Shown here: positions 44,777-52,825 of the stretch, in pieces
How positions within the stretch are numbered: position 1 is the stretch's first letter
Layout of the letters: the number at the start of each line of letters is the position of its first letter
NCBI GenBank assembly: GCA_002501655.1
Contig: DANY01000035.1
Coordinates: 87,814-151,813 of the forward strand
Direction of reading: 5' to 3'
DNA length: 64,000 bases
DNA from: Methanoculleus sp. UBA303
Lineage (GTDB): Archaea > Halobacteriota > Methanomicrobia > Methanomicrobiales > Methanoculleaceae
Position numbers and translations under genes: made by a program
The notes under the pieces: generated by a model
The model's database searches: none
The model's input: the letters and a program-made list of their open reading frames with translations, nothing else
Told to the model about the DNA's origin: nothing

Positions 44777-45724
44777 TCAGATGAACCCGAAGGACTTAAG
44801 CGTCACGTCGGGGTTGACGGCTCCCACGTGGTAGACGACACCCTCGGAGAGCTCGTTGATGACCACCTCGGCCGGAGAGAAGAGCGAGGTGTCGATCTGG
44901 TAGAAGTCAAAGTTGGCCTCCTTGAAGAGTTCGTAGAACGGTTTTCCGTAGCCCTTGGACTTGTTGCTCGGGATCTTGTCAAGGTAGTCCTTGATCTCGG
45001 GGGCGTTCATCGTCAGCATGATGCTGCCGTGGTAGATCGTGGCGTCGTTGGTGCTGCCCATCGCCTTCGTGCCGTCTTTCTTGACGGGGGCGATCGGGGC
45101 ATGGCCGATACCGGCGGTGATCTTCTTCGTGTCAAAGCCGAGCTCGTTCAACTTGTAGACCGCGGTCTCGACGCAGCGGCCGGCGACCTGGACCGAGCCG
45201 ACGATCGATGCCGTGGGGGCGACGACCGCGCAGGTGTTGGCGACATCAACGTTGCAGGCGTCGGCGATATTCTCCATCACGCCAGCGTTCGGGAGGTGGT
45301 CGCTCTCGAGGCAGATGACTGCGTAGTCAAACTCATCTTCGTAGTCGATGACCTCGTAGGTGTGCTTGGGCTTCAGGGAGAGCGCCCGTGCGGGGCCGCT
45401 GCCCATGGCGAAGTACTTGTTGACGTTGACCGTCCAGCCTGCCTTCTGGGCGCCGAGGCACGCGATGGCCGGGAAGTCGGTGCTGACCTCGATGAACGGT
45501 ATCGGGATATCCCTGATCCGGCCCATCGTGACGTCGACCTCACCGAGCCCGCCCATGCAGATCTCGGTAAACCGTCTTCCTGCCAGATACCCGCCGGTGG
45601 TGCTGACGCCGCAGTCAACGATGCGTGCTCCGTTGTCGAGCTCGTGCGGGACGGCATGGAACTCCTCGGCGTATTCGAAGAGTTCCTCAAAAATATCCAG
45701 TGCCAATTCGTTTACGCTGAGCAT
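44777..45724 (-). CDS. mch: Methenyltetrahydromethanopterin cyclohydrolase
   Basis: Interconverts formyl- and methenyl-H4MPT in methanogenesis from CO2. 315 residues from ATG 45724 (MLSVNELALDIFEELFEYAEEF), with GAGG upstream; a longer upstream frame is rejected because it runs through the promoter and cdc6 end. Recognisable Mch segments: DCGVSTTGGYLAGRRFTEICMGGLGEV, STDFPAIACLGAQKAGW, GSGPARAL, ESDHLPNAG and GIGHAPIAPVKKDGTKAMGSTNDATIYHG. Lies 46 bp downstream of cdc6 on the same strand. Confidence 0.96.
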   Translation of the reverse strand: MLSVNELALDIFEELFEYAEEFHAVPHELDNGARIVDCGVSTTGGYLAGRRFTEICMGGLGEVDVTMGRIRDIPIPFIEVSTDFPAIACLGAQKAGWTVNVNKYFAMGSGPARALSLKPKHTYEVIDYEDEFDYAVICLESDHLPNAGVMENIADACNVDVANTCAVVAPTASIVGSVQVAGRCVETAVYKLNELGFDTKKITAGIGHAPIAPVKKDGTKAMGSTNDATIYHGSIMLTMNAPEIKDYLDKIPSNKSKGYGKPFYELFKEANFDFYQIDTSLFSPAEVVINELSEGVVYHVGAVNPDVTLKSFGFI

Positions 45725-45770
45725 GTGGAAAACCTCATCAGAGTACAAACGGTGGGGAAATAGATAAGGA

Positions 45771-46928
45771 TTATGAAAACGATTGCTCCTGCCCCAGGTG
45801 CTCCAATACACGTCTGGGATCGTAACGGAGACCGATCAGCCGGGTCCGTCCCCTCCCCTGACCTCTTCCCTGGCGGTACTGGAGGTTTAAGAGCCGCATC
45901 GCGTCGAACTTTTGGAGCATCTCGTAATACTTGGTGTAACTGACCTTCACTCTCTCTTTGACAAAACGGTAGACATCGCCGGCGTTCATCTCCCGGTCAT
46001 CACGAACCGACATCTCCGCGATTCTGCCGAGCACCTCTCGTTCCTCGGCCCTGAGCGCTCTGAGCGAGAATGCAAGGTGCAGGTACCGGGAAACCTCGTA
46101 GGCCTTGCAGATGTCCTCCCGCTCGACCGAGCGGCGGGCTGCTTTCTCGGCATTCAGGGTCGCCCGCTTGAGAAGGTCGATGCCGACGCGGAGGTCGCCG
46201 CTCTTCATCGTCTGCTCCACCACGAGATCCAGCATCTCGGGTCGGAGGACGTTTGGGTAGAGCCCTTGCAGGATCCGCTCCTCGAGGATGCCGTGGATCT
46301 CCTCTCCCGAGTAGGGGGGGAAGTATATCTCGGTGGGCCGGAAGACCGATGCCACCCGGGCGTCCACCTCGGTCTGCAGGCTGACGGACATATCGCTGAC
46401 GATAGCGACGACACCGATTCGGACACCCGGATAGGCCTCGTGAGAGCGGAGCAGAGGATAGAGCACCTGGTTAATCTCGTTCTCATAGAGGAGGTAGTTT
46501 GCGTCGTCCAGCGCCACCAGGAGCACCTGCTCCTCCCGCAGGAGGGCCCGGGCTATGGCGTCAAAGACCTGTTTGAATGATGTGCCTGACGCCGGCGGCG
46601 GGCGTCTGGTGACCCGCCGGTAGATCTGTGAGAAGACGGCGAACTTGGTGTTGTCGATCTGGCAGTTGATGTAGACGGGGACCAGTTTCTTTGTGGTCTC
46701 CTCGATCTCAGCGAAGACTTTCTTGACGCTTGTCGTCTTCCCGGTCCCCGGGAGGCCTCGGCAGATGGTGTTCTGGGGCCGGACACCCCGCAGGCCCGGC
46801 CGGACCTGGAAAGCGAGTTCCTGGATCTGGGCATCACGATGATTGAACTGCTCAGGGACGTAATCGATCTCGAAGACCTCGGGATCCCGAAAAAGCGTCT
46901 CGTCCCACATGAGCAGGTTCTTCTTCAT
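45771..46928 (-). CDS. cdc6: Orc1/Cdc6 replication initiator
   Basis: AAA+ origin-binding and helicase-loading protein. 385 residues. Walker A GLPGTGKTTSVKK, Walker B VLLVALDDANYLL, sensor region VVAIVSDMSVSLQTEVDARV, then SGDLRVGIDLLKRATLNAEKAA (sensor 2/lid) and a C-terminal winged helix (SYTKYYEMLQKFDAMRLLNLQ). The Walker B pattern LDDANYL differs from the DE of canonical Orc1, indicating a divergent Orc1/Cdc6 paralogue. A TATA box is centred 27 nt upstream. Confidence 0.92.
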   Translation of the reverse strand: MKKNLLMWDETLFRDPEVFEIDYVPEQFNHRDAQIQELAFQVRPGLRGVRPQNTICRGLPGTGKTTSVKKVFAEIEETTKKLVPVYINCQIDNTKFAVFSQIYRRVTRRPPPASGTSFKQVFDAIARALLREEQVLLVALDDANYLLYENEINQVLYPLLRSHEAYPGVRIGVVAIVSDMSVSLQTEVDARVASVFRPTEIYFPPYSGEEIHGILEERILQGLYPNVLRPEMLDLVVEQTMKSGDLRVGIDLLKRATLNAEKAARRSVEREDICKAYEVSRYLHLAFSLRALRAEEREVLGRIAEMSVRDDREMNAGDVYRFVKERVKVSYTKYYEMLQKFDAMRLLNLQYRQGRGQGRGRTRLIGLRYDPRRVLEHLGQEQSFS

Positions 46929-46950
46929 TATACTATCCTCGGGGATTGTA

Positions 46951-46960
46951 GTATATATAA
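46951..46960 (-). promoter_or_regulatory. cdc6 TATA box
   Basis: TTATATATAC on the minus strand, 23-32 nt before the cdc6 ATG, implying a leaderless or nearly leaderless transcript. Confidence 0.6.
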
Positions 46961-47002
46961 CCTCCAGGTTGCTATTTCCTCATCGCGCGGGCCTAGCAGG
47001 CC

Positions 47003-47638
47003 TTACGGCTGTTCCATGCACTTCTTGCAGAGTTTCTTACTCATGAAGAGCTGTGAGAGTTTTGCCTGCGATTTCGTCACTTCTGCTCCGCACATCTCGC
47101 AGACATCCTCTGCCGGAGCTGCGAGTGGCTTTGCTGCGACTGGTTCCTGTTGTGGCTGCACCTGCACGGGCGGTGCCTGTTCCGGGGCCGCCTCCGGCTG
47201 CACCGGGGCCTTCTCCTCCGGTTTTGCGGGAGGTTCGGGAACCCGGGGCGGCTTTGGGTGCTCCGGTGCCGGTGGGATTGCCGTCTCGATGATGCTGGGA
47301 GGGGGGCAGGTTCTCTCCTCCCCTCCGTGTGCCGGTTCTGTCCCCGGGGTCGCCGGTGCAGCTGCCGGGACGGCAATTTCCGCCTCCGGTACCGGTCTCG
47401 CGGCCGGTGCCTGCGGCCCTGCAGGCCTGGCTTTCAGGACGCGCCGGCGGTATGCATCCACCCGCTCGGCAGTCGCCGGATCACCGCGCCCGAGCCGGGC
47501 AAGCATCCCGTCGAGGAACGTGATAAGGTCGTCTACATCCTCACGGGTCTCTACGTCGCCCTCGACCTCGAGGCGGAGGTTTTCGTAGTTCTCGAGGTTG
47601 ATGGTGATCCCGATGGTGACTTCCTTCTTTCCGGACAT
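47003..47638 (-). CDS. Unrecognised protein with Pro-rich linker and C-terminal zinc ribbon, upstream of cdc6
   Basis: 211 residues. The N-terminal 70 residues form a small predicted beta/alpha domain (VTIGITINLENYENLRLEVEGDVE) followed by a helix (DVDDLITFLDGMLARLG). Residues about 85-170 are a Pro/Ala/Glu linker. The C-terminus CEMCGAEVTKSQAKLSQL...CKKCM is a zinc-binding pair of CxxC motifs. No signal peptide. It precedes cdc6 by 74 bp on the same strand, and both have similar TATA boxes. Function unknown; a nucleic-acid role is suggested only by the ribbon and neighbour. Confidence 0.7.
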   Translation of the reverse strand: MSGKKEVTIGITINLENYENLRLEVEGDVETREDVDDLITFLDGMLARLGRGDPATAERVDAYRRRVLKARPAGPQAPAARPVPEAEIAVPAAAPATPGTEPAHGGEERTCPPPSIIETAIPPAPEHPKPPRVPEPPAKPEEKAPVQPEAAPEQAPPVQVQPQQEPVAAKPLAAPAEDVCEMCGAEVTKSQAKLSQLFMSKKLCKKCMEQP

Positions 47639-48155
47639 ATGCTAATAAATATTGTATTCCAATATATACAATTCCACCGGCGACCCGCATCACCGCGCTA
47701 CTCGGTCAGTCCGGCCCCTCTCCTCCGCCTCCTGCATCCGGCAACGATCCGGGCCGCAGATCATCAATCTGCAGGAACTGGGGGTTCTCCCCGGCATCCG
47801 GGCCCATCACTGCCTCGAAAGTCCGGCGTGCAGGCAAACCCCATGTTGGGTAGTTCTCCCGTGCGGCCTGAAACCCGAATTTCGGGGGTGGTATGGCTGT
47901 TCCCTCACCCATCAATTTTTATAACTTTAAGATTATAATAGGCCGCGCCCTGTCGTGCCGTGCCGTTCTCGATGCCGGGGCGATACCCGGGTCTGCCGGG
48001 GGGCCGTCCCGTTTGGCGGTGAGGTCGGCGTCATGGGGGTGCCTGGACCGGGCTTCCGATGGACCGGGGGTGGCTGAACCGGTAGTTCCGTGATGGGCTG
48101 GTGAAGTTCTCGATGCGGTGTGCTGAGCAGCCTGTACGATAATCCGAGGAGTGTT
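47639..48155. other. Divergent spacer with promoter inverted repeat
   Basis: No gene seen. ATTGTAT (47651-47657) and ATACAAT (47666-47672) form an inverted repeat around a TATA-like stretch, 13-34 nt before the start of the minus-strand gene. An AT-rich patch TTTTTATAACTTTAAGATTATAATA (47917-47941) may be the promoter of the plus-strand beta-helix gene, about 215 nt upstream of it. Confidence 0.5.
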
Positions 48156-49715
48156 ATGACGATCCGCCTGCTTAAATGGCTGACAGACCGCCCCGGGATG
48201 CATCCCGCCAGCCCATGCCGGTCGATCGTTTTTCTGGTCGGCGGGCTTATCGGCCTCCTGCTCGTCCAGGGTGTTGCTGCAGCACCGGTGGCGCCGCTCA
48301 TTGTGTCGGCAGGCGACAGCAGCCCTGTAGCGAGGACGCAGGCAAACTACGTCTGTGACGGCCTCGACGACCAGGTGGAGATCCAGGCGGCGCTCGCCGC
48401 ATTGCCGGACGGCGGTACGGTCGCCCTCTCCCGGGGCACGTTCAACTGCTCCGGGAGCATTGCCCCGGCAGCGGGCACGACGCTCCTCGGCCAGGGCCCT
48501 GATGCAACGTTTCTTGAGTTCAGCCAGAACGGGAGGCTCAACGTCTCGGAAGAGCGTGTCACCCTGGCCGGGTTTCACATCGCTGGGGCCGACTATACAA
48601 ACATGAGCACGAACACGACTCTCGACCTTGGCCGGTGGCTTGGCGTCCTCACTATCTACGCGAGCCACGCGAAGGTCCACAACGTCACGGGCACCGCCGA
48701 TGCGAGCACCCAGGCGGTCTTCCTCCTGCTCCACAACCCAAACGTCTATGCCCCCATCCTCGAAGATGTTGAGTTCACAAACTGCAGAGCCGTGGATACC
48801 GGGACCTATGGGTTCCTCCATAACGCCTGGGGATCGGAGAATACAACAATTCGCGACGTCCGTTATGAGAACTGCGCTGCACTCAACTGCGGCAGGTACG
48901 GCGCGTTCAACCCCTGGGTGACCGGGTTTGACTTTGCGGAGTTAAACGACATCGAGGGCCTCCGGGTAAGCAACTCTTCTGCCGAGGGGAGCCTTGAATC
49001 TGGGTTCCACTTCGAGTGGGACCCCGGAAAGCGGGACTGCGTCTTCATCAACTGTTCGAGCCGGAACAACGGACAGAAGCCCTGTCCCGATACCTACCTG
49101 GTGGGTGACCCGGACTACTTCGGGTCCGGTTTCTATCTCCCCGGGGGGCGGATATCCCTGATAAACTGCCGGGCCGAGGGGAACAGTGCGTTCGGGTTCT
49201 TTATCATCAACCCGGACGGGATGCTCCTGTACAACTGTACCGAGAGCGAAACCGGGCGTGTCCCGACCATCGAGCCCTCAGCACGACCCATCGCCTACTG
49301 CATACTCCAGTCGATGCCGGTCTCGACAAACCCTTCTGTCGTCATGGACCACTGTAGCAGTCTTGACGCGAACGGGTGGGGCCTCTTCGTCTGCGGCGCA
49401 GCGAATGTGCTCATCAGGAACTTCACCATGACCGATCCCGCAGGCATAGACGGTATTGGAGCGGTGCTGGGGTGCCCCGAGGGGGAACTCCCGGTGAACT
49501 CGACGATCAAGGTGGGCATCTCCAACTCGGTCATTGATCTTGCTGCATCAGGAGACCGACCACAGACGTTGGTCTATATCGTGAATAACAGGAATGTCAC
49601 GTATTCCGGCAGGATCTTCTCCGATGCCGCTCAGCCGGTTCTGATTGAGGGGACCATGGCGGGGGACGTAGACCTGTCGGGCCTCGAGGTGCTGCCGGTC
49701 AACAACACGACATAG
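48156..49715 (+). CDS. Secreted right-handed beta-helix protein, paralogue 1
   Basis: 519 residues from ATG 48156, with GAGGAG upstream. Signal segment IVFLVGGLIGLLLVQGVAAA. The family core begins SAGDSSPVARTQANYVCDGLDDQVEIQAALAALPDGGTV and is a parallel beta-helix of pectate-lyase type with repeated N-C-x-S and V-x-F-x-N-C turns; highly conserved is DTGTYGFLHNAWG...GAFNPWVTGFDFAELND. No C-terminal anchor is seen, so the protein is released or associates with other surface components. The core is shared by the genes at 50079, 52826 and 61278. Carbohydrate binding or cleavage is inferred from fold. Confidence 0.8.
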   Translation: MTIRLLKWLTDRPGMHPASPCRSIVFLVGGLIGLLLVQGVAAAPVAPLIVSAGDSSPVARTQANYVCDGLDDQVEIQAALAALPDGGTVALSRGTFNCSGSIAPAAGTTLLGQGPDATFLEFSQNGRLNVSEERVTLAGFHIAGADYTNMSTNTTLDLGRWLGVLTIYASHAKVHNVTGTADASTQAVFLLLHNPNVYAPILEDVEFTNCRAVDTGTYGFLHNAWGSENTTIRDVRYENCAALNCGRYGAFNPWVTGFDFAELNDIEGLRVSNSSAEGSLESGFHFEWDPGKRDCVFINCSSRNNGQKPCPDTYLVGDPDYFGSGFYLPGGRISLINCRAEGNSAFGFFIINPDGMLLYNCTESETGRVPTIEPSARPIAYCILQSMPVSTNPSVVMDHCSSLDANGWGLFVCGAANVLIRNFTMTDPAGIDGIGAVLGCPEGELPVNSTIKVGISNSVIDLAASGDRPQTLVYIVNNRNVTYSGRIFSDAAQPVLIEGTMAGDVDLSGLEVLPVNNTT

Positions 49716-50078
49716 GATTCAGGACGGCTGCATCGGGATCAGAGGTAGTCCCCGGTGCCCTGCCCCGGGGAGCATCTCGTCTGGCGCTTTCAACCTCTCC
49801 GGGACTGGAAATACTGCTGTTAGCCCCCCGGACCTCTGAGCCCAACCCTTCAGCAGGAGCGGGCCGACTAAATCCTTAAATGGTACCTCTGCATTATAGG
49901 GGTGTTAACCGGGCGGAAGGGCCCATGGGTTATTGCGATCCCCAATCCGGGCGGCCGTTCCCGGGCGGTACGATTCAACCCGGGATGGCGAATGGGGAGA
50001 TCTCCAGCAGGATCGCCAGGGGCGGTATTGTAGGATGTCACGACAGCACGAAGGAAGTAACGGGCAGGTCATTGTCCC
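49716..50078 (+). promoter_or_regulatory. Spacer with promoter of beta-helix paralogue 2
   Basis: No gene. CCTTAAATGG (near 49874) and GCATTATAGG (near 49891) are the only TATA-like stretches; both are about 185-200 nt before the start codon, implying a long leader. Confidence 0.35.
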
Positions 50079-51731
50079 ATGTCAGCGAGACCACACCTGG
50101 GAGCCAGAGGCAGACGCCTCCTCATTGCCATCGCAATCTTAATTGCCGTGCTCGGTGCCGCTGCACTGGTCCTGCACTTCTATCTGCCGGTGCCGGTGCC
50201 TCCGCCTCCTCCCCCCCCTCCTATCGCCCCGCTGCCCACAACGCCGGTAGTGCCCCCGATAGTGCCCGGTTCGACGATCGTCATCGCGGCAAGCGACAGC
50301 AGTCCCGCGTCGAAAGCCCGGGCCGATATCCGGTGCGACGGCATCGACGACCAGCGTGACATCCAGGCCGCATTTGATGCTCTGTCGTCGGGGGGTACGG
50401 TCGCTCTGACGGAGGGCACGTTCAATTGTGCCGGGAGCATCTACCCGCGCGTAAACACCATGCTTTGTGGGGAGGGGCCGGATGCGACGTTTCTTGAATT
50501 CAGCAAGAATGGACGGCTCATCATCTCCCGGGAAACTGTCACGCTCTACAACTTTCACATCAGGGGCACCGGCTATCCAGATGTCGGGAACGATCGCTGG
50601 CTCGGCGTGATCACCATCTACGCGAGCCACACGAAGGTTCTGGCCGTCGAAGGGACCGCCGATGCGAGCACTCAGGCGGTCTTCCTCCTGCTCCACGACC
50701 CGGAGGTCTATGCGCCAACGCTCCAGGACGTCGAGTTCATCAACTGCAAGGCTGTAGACACCGGGACCTATGGCTTCCTCCACAACGCCTGGGGGACGAC
50801 GAACAGGGTGATCCGGGACGTCCGCTACGAGAATTGTCAGGCGATCAACTGCGGCAGGTACGGCGCGTTCAACCCCTGGGTGACCGGGTTCGATTTTGCG
50901 GAGTTAAACGACATCGAGGGCCTCCGCGTGAAGAACTGTCTCGCTGACGGCAACCTGGAGTCCGGGTTCCACTTCGAGTGGGACCCCGAGAAGCGGGATT
51001 GCATACTCGAGAATTGTATCAGCACGGATAACGGACAGAAGCCCTACCCGACGAAGCCCTACCGGGAGGACGATATGTCCACGCACTACTTCGGGTGTGG
51101 TTACTACGCCCCCCGGGGTGACATCACCTTCATCAGTTGCTACTCCGGGGGGAACAGCCGGCACGGGTTCTACGCCACCAACGGCGGCAAGCTCTACAGT
51201 TGTGTCGACGAAAGCGTCGGCGCCGGGAAGACTGATTACCGGATCATCCAGCCGGCATCGTTCTACGCTGCCCCGACCCGTTCGATAACTCCGTCCCTGG
51301 TGCTTGAAAACTGTTCGAGCATCGATTCAAACGGCTACGGTCTCCATATCGACCTCGCAAGCGATGTCTGGATTAAGAACTTCCACCTGGAGAACCCGGC
51401 CGGGATCGACGGGAAGGCGACAAATCTTGGGGGGTCGCAGGGAGGACCGCTGGCCAATTCAGTAGTTAACATCTATGCGTCGGGTGACCGGGCTGAAACG
51501 CTGATATGGGCCCGGAATAACGAGAACGTCGAGTACTCGGGCCAGATTGTCTCAAACACCGCAAAGCCGTTTGTGATTGAGGGCGACCGCACCAAAAAGG
51601 TTCGGATCAAGGATATGGAGATCGTCTCCGCAAACCTTGCTCCATTCACCAACGGCGTGGTCCTCACGAATACGGTACCTGCCGGAGCAGTGACGTTTGA
51701 GAATGTGGCAGTCACATCGGGAGTGTGGTGA
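50079..51731 (+). CDS. Membrane-anchored beta-helix protein, paralogue 2
   Basis: 550 residues. The N-terminus is basic, then one membrane helix (LLIAIAILIAVLGAAALVLHF) with a poly-Pro linker and no obvious cleavage site, so this paralogue is probably anchored at its N-terminus. The core (STIVIAASDSSPASKARADIRCDGIDDQRDIQAAFDAL ...) aligns along its length with the neighbours, including DTGTYGFLHNAWGTTN, DMSTHYFGCGYYAPRGD and ATNGGKLYSC. ATG 50079 is the first start in frame; the ribosome-binding site is weak. Confidence 0.8.
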   Translation: MSARPHLGARGRRLLIAIAILIAVLGAAALVLHFYLPVPVPPPPPPPPIAPLPTTPVVPPIVPGSTIVIAASDSSPASKARADIRCDGIDDQRDIQAAFDALSSGGTVALTEGTFNCAGSIYPRVNTMLCGEGPDATFLEFSKNGRLIISRETVTLYNFHIRGTGYPDVGNDRWLGVITIYASHTKVLAVEGTADASTQAVFLLLHDPEVYAPTLQDVEFINCKAVDTGTYGFLHNAWGTTNRVIRDVRYENCQAINCGRYGAFNPWVTGFDFAELNDIEGLRVKNCLADGNLESGFHFEWDPEKRDCILENCISTDNGQKPYPTKPYREDDMSTHYFGCGYYAPRGDITFISCYSGGNSRHGFYATNGGKLYSCVDESVGAGKTDYRIIQPASFYAAPTRSITPSLVLENCSSIDSNGYGLHIDLASDVWIKNFHLENPAGIDGKATNLGGSQGGPLANSVVNIYASGDRAETLIWARNNENVEYSGQIVSNTAKPFVIEGDRTKKVRIKDMEIVSANLAPFTNGVVLTNTVPAGAVTFENVAVTSGVW

Positions 51732-51932
51732 TACTCCGTGGGTCTATCGGGGGCCTCGCGCCCGCGGGCGTGAAGCACGGTCTCTTCTCCTCGTGCGGGT
51801 CCTAGTACATCGATTCCAAAATAACAGACCATATCTGGCCATCGTCCCCTCCCCCACGGAGCGCTCCCCTCCGTCCCCCTACTCTGGTAGGGGCGGGGGC
51901 AGTGCCCGGGCTGATATTCGGGGATGAGCCGC

Positions 51933-51997
51933 GTCTGGTTCTTCTCCGGAATCTCCCCCTGGAGTGGACCGTGGGAATATCGCCACGGGGGGCGGGG
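51933..51997. repeat. Direct repeat, copy 1, with GC-rich core
   Basis: Starts TCTGGTTCTTCTCCGG and ends GGGAATATCGCCACGGGGGG. It matches 52165-52229 along its length with scattered substitutions; period 232 bp. Confidence 0.65.
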
Positions 51998-52083
51998 ACC
52001 AGGGAGGGGGAACCCCTCTTCCCGGGCAAAATGTCACCCAACAGTTCCTCTCCGGCAACCCCCTCCCGGGGGCGAGGGCAGTC

Positions 52084-52101
52084 ATGGCGATATCCCGTGG
52101 G
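52084..52101. repeat. GC-rich repeat core, inverted copy
   Basis: ATGGCGATATCCCGTGGG, opposite in orientation to the two flanking copies and the same orientation as the copy at 70-94. It can pair with either neighbour. Confidence 0.5.
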
Positions 52102-52164
52102 AAGCCGTGCCCCGGGAGCGGTGTCGAAGCCGGTTTCCCGGGAGAAGGGGAGAGTGGGCCCCAA

Positions 52165-52229
52165 TCCGGTTCTTCTCCGGGATCTCCCCGTGCACTGGAC
52201 CGTGGTGGCTATCGCCATGGGGGGTGGGG
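52165..52229. repeat. Direct repeat, copy 2, with GC-rich core
   Basis: Starts TCCGGTTCTTCTCCGG and ends GGCTATCGCCATGGGGGG. Second copy of the 51933 unit. Confidence 0.65.
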
Positions 52230-52825
52230 CAGTACGTGGGGATACCGGGGACAAGCCGTCTCCCGGGAGGCAACCCTCCGGATAGTGTGAAAAAAGGTCA
52301 ATACACTCCTCCGGTGAGAGTGCCGGTAATTGGGAATCGTTGCACTAGCATTCTGCCGGATACCGGCGCCGGGGTTCGGCAAAATACCGGTGGTCGAGGT
52401 TATCTGCTGGCGGATCTGTTGCGGTCGGGGTGTCACATGGTGCAGTACCGCAGGCGTTCCTCCCCCGGGTGCGGCAGGGGGTGGCTGCCGTCCTGGCCGA
52501 TCAGGCGTGGATACCGTTGAATTCCAGCGAGTTTTATAAAAATAACTGGATGAAATTCCGTATTCGGTCACTGTTCACTTGCCTGGAATATATCCTGGGA
52601 GCACTGGTCAGAGCAAGTATTTCCTGAGGTTTATGCGCTAAAATTGGCCATATTATATATGTTGTTCTATTTTAATTTTGATTTCATAAATAGCAAAAAT
52701 TAATGATTTTGGGCATTAATACTTATTATTTTACTATTTCCAAATAATTGCGTTGTCCAATCTATTTGCAAAACATTTTAAATTATAGGTTTCAGATAAT
52801 GCAGTATCTCCCGAGAGGTGAGATA

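Larger units (their letters stand above)
51732..52825. other. Long intergenic region: GC-rich repeats then AT-rich promoter island
   Basis: No gene is supported in 1.1 kb. The first half is GC-rich and holds direct repeats with a GGCGATATC core (separate entries). From about 52630 to 52800 the sequence is extremely AT-rich, ending in TTTTAAATTATAGG (52776-52789), a TATA box for the next gene. Confidence 0.6.

Noticed and set aside
48156-49715. Assigning pectate lyase activity to the beta-helix proteins
   Set aside because: The fold is shared by many non-catalytic surface proteins and no lyase active-site residues could be identified.
51832-52300. CRISPR array in the repeat-rich spacer
   Set aside because: Only two direct copies with a 232-bp period, degenerate ends and no regular spacers; no cas genes.
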